In this document: one piece after another, positions 24,396 to 31,549 of the stretch
Layout: each line of letters starts with the position of its first letter
How positions within the stretch are numbered: position 1 is the stretch's first letter
Assembly: GCA_017399865.1 (NCBI GenBank)
Contig: JAFQAT010000053.1
Location: forward strand, 1-44,676
DNA length: 44,676 bases
DNA from: Bacteroidales bacterium
GTDB taxonomy: Bacteria > Bacteroidota > Bacteroidia > Bacteroidales > UBA932
Reading direction: 5' to 3'
Made by a program: the position numbers and the translations under genes
The notes under the pieces: model-generated
Databases searched by the model: none
Told to the model about the DNA's origin: nothing
What the model saw: the letters and a program-made list of their open reading frames with translations, nothing else

Positions 24396-26327
24396 TTATA
24401 TGTTTACGTCTTCCAGTTCCTGGGCGCTTCTGAGGTTCGTGCTGATGAATATCTGCCTGTCTATGGTGTTCTCGCCCATGTAGAACTCCATGATGTCGGC
24501 AAGCGGCTCTTCGTCGCTGAGCCTTACCTTATCCAGACGCATGTCCTTGCCTATGAATCCGGTGAATTCGTCCCATGATATTTCTCCGAGACCTTTGAAT
24601 CTGGTGATCTCCACCTTGCCGGACATGGACTTCAGGGCCTTCTCCTTTTCCTCCTGGTTGTAGCAGTAGCGCACTTCGTTCTTGTTCTTGACTCTGAACA
24701 GAGGGGTCTGAAGGATGTAAAGGTGGCCGCGTCTGATCAGGTCAGGATGGTATTTCATGAAGAAGGTCAGCACGAGCATGCGGATGTGCATTCCGTCGTC
24801 ATCGGCATCGGTCGCGATGATGATCTTGTTGTAGCGGAGATCGTCAATGTCCTCCTCGAGTCCCAATGCGTTGATGAGGAGATTGAGCTCTTCGTTCTCG
24901 GCTATCTTCTTGCGGCTCTCCTTGTAGGAGTTGATCGGCTTTCCTCGAAGCGAGAACACCGCCTGGGTCTCTGCATTACGCGCTTTCGTGATGGTTCCGC
25001 TCGCAGAGTCTCCCTCCGTGATGAAGATGCTGGTCAGTTCGCGCAGCTCTTCCTTGCCTGCTGGAAGCTTGTCCTTGAGGTGGTATTTGCAGTCGCGGAG
25101 CTTCTTGTTGTATACGCTTGTGCGCTTGTTGCGCTCCTTTGTCTTCTTCTGGATGGACGAGATCTCCTGGCGCTCCTTCTCGGAAGATGCTATCTTTGCC
25201 TGAAGCGTTGGGATAATCTCCTTGTGCATGTGGAGATAGTTGTCGAGATGTGTCTTCACGAAGTCGTTCACGAAGCTTCTGACTGTCGGGCCGACGTCGT
25301 ATGTCTGTGTTCCGTCCTCCTTCTCGACCACCTTGTTCCACATGTATGGGGAACCGAGCTTTGTCTTTGCCTGGTTTGCGAATATTGGTTCCTCGATCTG
25401 TATGCTGATGGCTCCGATTATGCCCTGCCTGATGTCTTCCGGGGCAAAGTCCTTCTTAGCGTTTGTCTTGAAGAATTCCTTGAGGGTCTTCGATATGGCT
25501 TCCCTGACTGCAACCAGATGCGTACCTCCGTCACGGGTGTTCTGTCCGTTGACGAAAGATGTGATGTTCTCTCCATAGCTGTTGCCATGGGTTATCACTA
25601 TTTCGATGTCCTCTCCGCTGATGTGTATCGGAGCATAGAACGGTTCTTCAGACATCTTGTCGTTGATAAGGTCGAGGAGACCGTTCTTTGAGAGATATGG
25701 CGTTCCGTTAAGAGTCAGGGTAAGTCCTTTCTTGAGGTAGGAATAGTTCTTTACCATTGACTCGACGAATTCGATGTTGTACGAGTAGTCGACGAAGAGG
25801 TTTGCGTCAGGGACGAACCTGACGAATGTTCCGTTCTTTTCCTTTGTCTCCTTGGTGCCGTCATTGACGAGCTTTCCGGCCGCGAATTCCGCATATGCGC
25901 ACATGCCGTCACGATAGGCCTCGACATAGAAGAAGGAAGACAGGGCGTTCACCGCCTTCAGACCCACACCGTTCAGACCTACCGACTTCTTGTAGCCCTT
26001 GGAGTCATATTTTCCTCCGGTGTTCAGGATACTGACGGCCTTTACTACGGAGTTGAGAGGGATTCCTCGTCCGAAGTCCCTTACGGTCACTTCCTTTTCA
26101 GTTACGCTGATCTGGATCTGCTTTCCGAAGCCGGCGGAGAACTCGTCGATGGAGTTGTCCACTACCTCCTTGAGCAGCACGTATATACCGTCTCCAGGGT
26201 CGTCTCCCTTACCGAGGGTTCCGATGTACATTCCCGGCCTGTGCCTGATGTGGTCGATGCCGTCGAGAGTTCTGATGTTGTCGTCAGTGTAATTCGTCTG
26301 ATTTATATTTTCTGTCGCCATATTCAT
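24396..26327 (-). CDS. parE: DNA topoisomerase IV subunit B
   Basis: 643 residues; ATG 26327 or 26321 (MATENINQ) could start it. GHKL ATPase: EVVDNSIDEF, GRGIPL, GGKYDSKGYKKSVGLNGVGLKAVNALS. The Toprim domain has ITEGDSASG and DADDDGMHIR, followed by RFKGLGEISWDEF. It cooperates with ParC to separate linked chromosomes. The length, the ATPase loop with GYKKSVGLNGVG and the shorter Toprim fit ParE rather than GyrB. parC is not next to it here. The genes after it are lipid enzymes. A -7 box (TACCTTTG) lies 18 bases upstream. Confidence 0.9.
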   Translation of the reverse strand: MNMATENINQTNYTDDNIRTLDGIDHIRHRPGMYIGTLGKGDDPGDGIYVLLKEVVDNSIDEFSAGFGKQIQISVTEKEVTVRDFGRGIPLNSVVKAVSILNTGGKYDSKGYKKSVGLNGVGLKAVNALSSFFYVEAYRDGMCAYAEFAAGKLVNDGTKETKEKNGTFVRFVPDANLFVDYSYNIEFVESMVKNYSYLKKGLTLTLNGTPYLSKNGLLDLINDKMSEEPFYAPIHISGEDIEIVITHGNSYGENITSFVNGQNTRDGGTHLVAVREAISKTLKEFFKTNAKKDFAPEDIRQGIIGAISIQIEEPIFANQAKTKLGSPYMWNKVVEKEDGTQTYDVGPTVRSFVNDFVKTHLDNYLHMHKEIIPTLQAKIASSEKERQEISSIQKKTKERNKRTSVYNKKLRDCKYHLKDKLPAGKEELRELTSIFITEGDSASGTITKARNAETQAVFSLRGKPINSYKESRKKIAENEELNLLINALGLEEDIDDLRYNKIIIATDADDDGMHIRMLVLTFFMKYHPDLIRRGHLYILQTPLFRVKNKNEVRYCYNQEEKEKALKSMSGKVEITRFKGLGEISWDEFTGFIGKDMRLDKVRLSDEEPLADIMEFYMGENTIDRQIFISTNLRSAQELEDVNI

Positions 26328-26344
26328 TTAAAGACATAATCATG

Positions 26345-26352
26345 CAAAGGTA
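26345..26352 (-). promoter_or_regulatory. -7 box of the parE promoter
   Basis: Minus-strand TACCTTTG matches TAnnTTTG 18 bases before the ATG at 26327, so the leader is short. Confidence 0.5.
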
Positions 26353-26385
26353 GTAATTTTTCGCGAAATGATGAAAAATTTTAGG

Positions 26386-26432
26386 TTGGTCCCTTTGGTC
26401 CATGTTTTGTTCCGGAAGTGCCGTCCGGACGG
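26386..26432. promoter_or_regulatory. Repeats and palindromes upstream of the surface-operon promoter
   Basis: TTGGTCC occurs twice, 9 bp apart (26386-26392 and 26395-26401). They are followed by the palindromes TTCCGGAA (26410-26417) and CCGTCCGGACGG (26421-26432). All lie just upstream of the promoter at 26439-26469. They look like binding sites; the protein is unknown. Confidence 0.45.
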
Positions 26433-26438
26433 TTCCAT

Positions 26439-26469
26439 TTTGATATTTTGTGATTTTTTACCAAATTTG
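26439..26469 (+). promoter_or_regulatory. Promoter of the surface lipoprotein operon
   Basis: -33 TTTG (26439-26442), a 19-base spacer and -7 CAAATTTG (26462-26469), which has one mismatch to TAnnTTTG. It predicts transcription from about 26476, 16 bases before the first ATG. The weaker -7 box fits a regulated promoter. Confidence 0.6.
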
Positions 26470-26491
26470 CAGATTGAAAGATTCTTGACCA

Positions 26492-27907
26492 ATGAATATG
26501 AAATATCTGAAAGGTGCTGCCCTTGTGGGGCTGTTATGCGCCTTCCTGATGCCTCAATATGCTGATGCACAGACATATGTGAGGTATGTAGAACAATATG
26601 AACTGAAGTCGAAGACTGCACACGCCGACTCGGTCCTCCATTTTGTCCCCATGCCGCGCGGGGTCGCCGGACTGGACAATTACCCGAAGATCAATGTAGC
26701 AGCCCTCGAGCTTTCTTCTGCGCTTCAGAAGCCTGGAAGAGAGCTTCTTGAGGTATGGGTGTGCGGAAGCGCTTCCCCTGAAGGTGACTGGAACGAGAAT
26801 GTCCGCTTGAGCAGGGAGCGCACGGATGCAGCGGTCTCCTATATCAAGGAGATAATGGATATCCCTGACTATAAGATAAATAAGGAAAGCCTTAATGAAG
26901 ACTGGTATACTCTCTACCGACTTGTCGAGCAGAATGATGTGCCGCATCGTTACGATGTGCTTTTCATCATCAGGACCATGCAGGGAGAGGAGCGCAAGCA
27001 GGCGTTGAAGAAGCTTGATGGAGGAAAGGTGTGGGATTATATGCAGCGGGAACTGTTCCCTCAGATGAGGGGAGTGCGTTTTGCGATCTTCTGCAGCAAG
27101 GATCCTTACATCGAACCAGAAAAGACCTTGACAGATACGGTCTATGTCCGGGATACGGTGGTGATCATGAAGGAAGTGTTCTACATGAACCGGGAAGAGT
27201 CTCCTCAGACAGTTTCCCGCCCTGTGCCAAAGCCTGAACCTGAACCTCGTCAGGAACGTCAGCCGAAGGTCTGGGACACCCCTTGGCTGGCCTCGGTCAA
27301 GACCGATGTCGCTACGGATATCCTTGCACTGCCTCAGGCCGGAGTCGAGGTCCAGCTGTCCGACAGACTCTCCCTCGAATTCATGGGCTGGTACTCCGAA
27401 TGGCCGTATGTCAATTCATGCGACGATCATAAGGTATACGGTTTCAGACCGGAACTGAGGTATTGGATCAAGGGATCTATGCGTAGAGGCATATTCTTCG
27501 GCCTTCATGCGAACCTTGCATGGTATGCGATGATGGTGAACGGCAGGGATTTCTATCAGAATGCCTCGCTCTGTACCGATGCCTCCTGCGGCAGGAGACA
27601 TTTCTATCAGTACTCTTACCAGAACGAGGACGGCTTGACCATAACGAACAATTATCACGATACACCGGCCTGGAGTGCCGGAATGACGGTCGGCTATGCA
27701 CTTCCGCTGGACAGGCAGCAACGCTGGTCGGTGGAGTTCGTGGCTGGTGTGGGCTATGCCCATTATGAACAGAACTGGTATCAGAAGAGTTCTCCGTGGA
27801 CTCTGAAGACCATTGAAAATCCGCAGGTACGCGATTATTTCGGCATAACACGTGCAAGTGTAAACCTGGCATACCGCTTCTCCCTGCGCAGATATGAAAA
27901 ACAATAA
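26492..27907 (+). CDS. Outer-membrane protein: N-terminal OmpA-like domain + C-terminal DUF3575 barrel
   Basis: 471 residues; ATG 26492 or 26498. A signal peptide ends at YADAQ. Residues about 25-215 form an OmpA-like domain, recognised by VWVCGSASPEGDWNENVRLSRERTDAAVSYI (about 87-117). A Pro/Glu linker follows (about 245-262, PVPKPEPEPRQERQPK). The C-terminal part (about 268-471) is a DUF3575-type barrel (ATDILALPQAGVEVQLSDRLSLEFMGWYSEW... YRFSL). This is OmpA in reverse order. DUF3575 proteins are typical of Bacteroidota fimbrial and adhesin gene clusters. It heads the cluster with four lipoproteins and a second barrel, so it is likely the membrane anchor or assembly platform. Confidence 0.8.
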   Translation: MNMKYLKGAALVGLLCAFLMPQYADAQTYVRYVEQYELKSKTAHADSVLHFVPMPRGVAGLDNYPKINVAALELSSALQKPGRELLEVWVCGSASPEGDWNENVRLSRERTDAAVSYIKEIMDIPDYKINKESLNEDWYTLYRLVEQNDVPHRYDVLFIIRTMQGEERKQALKKLDGGKVWDYMQRELFPQMRGVRFAIFCSKDPYIEPEKTLTDTVYVRDTVVIMKEVFYMNREESPQTVSRPVPKPEPEPRQERQPKVWDTPWLASVKTDVATDILALPQAGVEVQLSDRLSLEFMGWYSEWPYVNSCDDHKVYGFRPELRYWIKGSMRRGIFFGLHANLAWYAMMVNGRDFYQNASLCTDASCGRRHFYQYSYQNEDGLTITNNYHDTPAWSAGMTVGYALPLDRQQRWSVEFVAGVGYAHYEQNWYQKSSPWTLKTIENPQVRDYFGITRASVNLAYRFSLRRYEKQ

Positions 27908-27937
27908 ATGCACATATTAAATTCATTAACCAAACAA

Positions 27938-30166
27938 ATGAGACGTTCAGGATTTCTTATTCCTTGCCTCGCGATCTTGTTGACTGCATGTAACGAGGGT
28001 GTCATTACCGGTCCTTCGGAGTCAGACTCCTCAGAGACCGGAATGGTGACATTCACCCTGTCGGCTGACATGCGCAATGACCTCGTGCAGGTAAAGTCTT
28101 CTGCGGAAGATATTTCCGTGGATGAGTTCTGGGTTGAGATCTTCAATTCATCCCAGAAGAGAATCTTTTGCGAAAAGTACGCTGACGCAAAGGATACGAC
28201 TCTCTTCATCAATTCAGGCGAATATACGCTGCTTGCAACGTATGGCACTGAAAATGGGGTCGGCTTTGACAAGCCTTATTACAAGGCTGAGAAAAACTTC
28301 ACAGTAGGTCCTCAGGAAGTAACCGACCTGAGCCTGACCGCAACCCTCGCCAATGTCAAGGTGGCGGTGAAATTCGATGAGAATCTCGGCAACAAGCTCT
28401 CGTACGACGAGTATTGGGCCGTGGTAAGGAACAACGGCAGGAAGCTTCGCTTCAATCCAAGCGAGAAGCGTGCAGGATACATTCCGGCCGGCGATCTGGA
28501 ATTTGTCCTGGTCGTGAAGATAAACGGAGAATACAAGCAGTATGTCCATCCCGCAGCAACATATGCGCCGAATGATTTCGTGACCTTCGACGTTAAGGCA
28601 GGGCTTATCGACGGCAGCATCGCCATCAAGATACTGGTGGATGATACGGTAGAAGTCGTGGAGGTCGAAGCTGTAGAAGTGCCTGTGGAAAGCATCCTTC
28701 CGATGAAGGAACCGATGATATTGTCGCAGGGATTCGACGGCGGGAACATGATCACATATACGGAAGGCAAGGCGGAACGTCTTGATGAGGTGTGGATCAG
28801 CGCAGCTGCGGAAGGTATCATGTCCAGCGCTGTCCTTGACATAGACTGTCCTTCATTGGGTCTTCCGGCATCTACGGATCTGATGACTGCCGATGCTTCA
28901 ACCGTCGCAGCGTTTGAGGAAAAGGGCATCTGGTGGAAATTCAACGATGACAGGACATCGCTGGCCATCAGCATGACGGATGCTTATAATGACCATATCT
29001 CGAAGATCGGCTATGCCGGTTATGATGCGGTCGCTCAGAAGTGCCTTCCTGTAGCGCAGATAAGCCTTTCGATTGAAACGGAGAAGGGATATGTGACGTC
29101 TGCAGAGGAAAGTTTCGCAGTCGTAGCCGAGCCTTATGCGGCGACAGGTACATTCTCATGGAATGAATATGATGTATGGGCGTGGAAGATCGTTAATCCA
29201 AAACTCACTCTAGGGGAAGGAAGCTACAACAAGACCAAGATACAGTACAGTACTGACGGCTCGACATGGATGGATTTCCAGGATGTCACTTCGGCAGCCC
29301 ATTCTATGGGAACAGTTGAGGGACTTACTCCGGGAACGACTTACCATCTCCGTGCGATGTATGACGGCTGGATCGAAGTCGCAGCTCCTGTAAGCTTTAC
29401 CACCGAAGCCGCCCAGCAGGTCGGCAATGCCGGATTTGAGGACTGGAGAGGCTCTGAGACCGAGCATGTGTTTGTAGCTAAACTTGTTTCGACAAAGAAT
29501 ATTGAGCGTCCTTTTTACGAACCATGGAAAGAGAATGAAACTGATAAGTGGTGGGCAGTAAACAGTAAGGTGTCAATGCCGTCGTCAGGTACGCAGACTG
29601 GCTTTAATGCTACGTATAATATAAGATGTTTTCCTGTAGTTGCATATTCGACAGCTTCCAATACAGGTTCGAAAAGTGCTTCTCTTCAGACCATAGCGAT
29701 CAGTGATTGGCTTACCACCTCGAATCTTACCGATGCAATGTATTATGTCGGTGAACTTTTCGTAGGTCAGGCAAATGATGATGGATCGCATAAGACAGAC
29801 GGTCATGCATTTGCATCAAGACCATCTGCTTTGAAATTCTACTATCGATATGCTTCAAACAATGGAGAGAAATTTCCTGTAACGATATATATCAAAGGAG
29901 AAAAAGGCAATAAATTGGCAGAGGAATATGTGGAAATCCCGGCACCTCAGTCATCAGCCACGTGGTATAGCTATGAACTGCCTCTTCAGTATGATGTCAC
30001 GGATGAAAAGGCTTCACTTATATATATATCATTCAGAACAGCAAATACGACTTCGCCTTCAGTTGCGAAAGATATTGATAATGCAGAGCATGAGATAGCT
30101 GGAATAAAACAGAAGGCTCATTTTGGCAGTGAGCTTCGGATTGATGATGTGGAACTCGTTTACTAA
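27938..30166 (+). CDS. Surface lipoprotein: DUF4493 + middle domain + Fn3-like + PCMD
   Basis: 742 residues from the ATG at 27938, chosen because the lipoprotein signal peptide (MRRSGFLIPCLAILLTAC) starts there; ATG 27908 adds ten residues. After lipidated Cys18 comes NEGVITG. Residues about 28-225 are a DUF4493 domain, a fimbrillin-like beta fold (FTLSADMRNDLVQVKSSAEDISVDEFWVEIFN). A middle domain (about 250-410), an Fn3-like repeat (about 418-488, GLTPGTTYHLRAMYDG) and a C-terminal PCMD-like domain (about 490-742, ending RIDDVELVY) follow. The PCMD part of this copy is the most divergent in the cluster. It is exported and probably surface-exposed. Ligand unknown. Confidence 0.75.
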   Translation: MRRSGFLIPCLAILLTACNEGVITGPSESDSSETGMVTFTLSADMRNDLVQVKSSAEDISVDEFWVEIFNSSQKRIFCEKYADAKDTTLFINSGEYTLLATYGTENGVGFDKPYYKAEKNFTVGPQEVTDLSLTATLANVKVAVKFDENLGNKLSYDEYWAVVRNNGRKLRFNPSEKRAGYIPAGDLEFVLVVKINGEYKQYVHPAATYAPNDFVTFDVKAGLIDGSIAIKILVDDTVEVVEVEAVEVPVESILPMKEPMILSQGFDGGNMITYTEGKAERLDEVWISAAAEGIMSSAVLDIDCPSLGLPASTDLMTADASTVAAFEEKGIWWKFNDDRTSLAISMTDAYNDHISKIGYAGYDAVAQKCLPVAQISLSIETEKGYVTSAEESFAVVAEPYAATGTFSWNEYDVWAWKIVNPKLTLGEGSYNKTKIQYSTDGSTWMDFQDVTSAAHSMGTVEGLTPGTTYHLRAMYDGWIEVAAPVSFTTEAAQQVGNAGFEDWRGSETEHVFVAKLVSTKNIERPFYEPWKENETDKWWAVNSKVSMPSSGTQTGFNATYNIRCFPVVAYSTASNTGSKSASLQTIAISDWLTTSNLTDAMYYVGELFVGQANDDGSHKTDGHAFASRPSALKFYYRYASNNGEKFPVTIYIKGEKGNKLAEEYVEIPAPQSSATWYSYELPLQYDVTDEKASLIYISFRTANTTSPSVAKDIDNAEHEIAGIKQKAHFGSELRIDDVELVY

Positions 30167-30174
30167 CATATAAA

Positions 30175-31527
30175 ATGAAAAAGATATTTTACCCGATACT
30201 GGCAGCAGCTGCAATACTTACAGCCTGCAATGAAGAAGTGATCACAGACGGCACCGGATCGCTTTCATTCAAGATAGGAGAGGTGGCCGACCAATATTAT
30301 ACAAAGGCTGATGCAGTCGACATAAACGAGTTCTTTGTCACGATCTCCGACTGGAACGGAAATCCGGTTACCTGCGACGGAGTGACCTACAGCAATGTTC
30401 CGTACAAGAATCTTCCTACGGAAATCAGCGGCCTGCCTTCAGGTCCGTATACAGTGGCAGTATCTTCTCACGAAGAGACTCCGGCTGCAGCATTCGACAC
30501 TCCAGTGTTCGGAGGATCGACCACTTTCAACGTGAAGACGGGAGCGACTACTCCTGTGACAGTGAAGTGCTCGGTCCAGAACGTGAAGGTGACTGTAAAT
30601 CCTACAGCGAAATTCCTCAGCGAACTCACCACTTACACGATTACAGTGAAGAACGAGCACGGAGGAACCATCCACTGGACCAACAACGCAGAACTTACAG
30701 GAACGAATGTCTCTGCTGACCTCACTCTTCCTGCCCACTTCTCGGTTTCTGCCCTTGACGTGACCGTCACAGGCTATCGCAAGATAAGCGGTGCAGAAGT
30801 CAATCTCGAGGAGAATGCAGACTGGAACGGAAAGATCACGGATGTGGCTGCCGCTGACCACCATATCATCAATATCGATGCGCAGACAACCGGCGGAATC
30901 GGCGGTGCGACGGAGGGTGACAACGGCATCACGCTGATTGTTGACGGTGCCGGTCTCAATGAAGTGAACACCGAACTTGAGATTCCGGGCTACGAGGATG
31001 TAGGAGTCGACGGACCGGACAGAGGTGAGAACGAGGATGGCGGGGACGAAGGTGCAGATGATGTAAAGATTACTATGGACTGGCCAGGTCATGAGGCGGA
31101 TGCAGACGGCGTGTTTGAACCTGTGGATATTGAAGACGGTATGTCAGTGGAACTTACAGTAGGAGCTGAAGCCGGTATCGCCGGATTTGTCATCAGACTG
31201 GAATCAGACACCCCTGCCTTTATGGCTCTTTGCAGTCAGATGACCTCGAATGTTCTTACTGCCGATCAGGCGAAGGAGCAGGGCTATGTCATGATAGATC
31301 TGATCGGAGACCCTACAGCTGTGGAACTTATGGCCGGAGTCGGCCTCAAGACGGGAAACAATCTGAAGAACCAGACATCGGTTCCGTTCAGCTTGTCGAC
31401 TCTGGTTCCTATGATTCCGTCGGCAGGTCAGGCCGGAAAGGATACAGATCATACGTTTATACTGACTGTCACAGATAATAATGGTGACCAGAAGTCCTGG
31501 ACGCTCACTTTCCATGTTCCTGCTTAA
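30175..31527 (+). CDS. Surface lipoprotein: DUF4493 + middle domain, no PCMD
   Basis: 450 residues. Lipobox LTAC with Cys18, then NEEVITDG. The DUF4493 domain (about 22-245) starts GSLSFKIGEVADQYYTKADAVDINEFFVTISDWNG. Residues about 277-296 are an Asp/Glu/Gly-rich stretch (GVDGPDRGENEDGGDEGADD). The middle domain (about 300-450) matches that of its neighbours (LTADQAKEQGYVMIDLIG) and the protein ends there. It therefore lacks the Fn3 and PCMD modules of the flanking lipoproteins and may be a stalk or structural subunit. It starts 8 bases after the previous stop. Confidence 0.78.
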   Translation: MKKIFYPILAAAAILTACNEEVITDGTGSLSFKIGEVADQYYTKADAVDINEFFVTISDWNGNPVTCDGVTYSNVPYKNLPTEISGLPSGPYTVAVSSHEETPAAAFDTPVFGGSTTFNVKTGATTPVTVKCSVQNVKVTVNPTAKFLSELTTYTITVKNEHGGTIHWTNNAELTGTNVSADLTLPAHFSVSALDVTVTGYRKISGAEVNLEENADWNGKITDVAAADHHIINIDAQTTGGIGGATEGDNGITLIVDGAGLNEVNTELEIPGYEDVGVDGPDRGENEDGGDEGADDVKITMDWPGHEADADGVFEPVDIEDGMSVELTVGAEAGIAGFVIRLESDTPAFMALCSQMTSNVLTADQAKEQGYVMIDLIGDPTAVELMAGVGLKTGNNLKNQTSVPFSLSTLVPMIPSAGQAGKDTDHTFILTVTDNNGDQKSWTLTFHVPA

Positions 31528-31549
31528 TAATCCCTAACAGTTTCAAGTT

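Noticed and set aside
24723-25691. Long plus-strand open frame of 322 codons opposite parE
   Set aside because: It is antisense to conserved ParE motifs, and its composition (Leu/Val/Arg/Cys-rich) is that of an antisense shadow.
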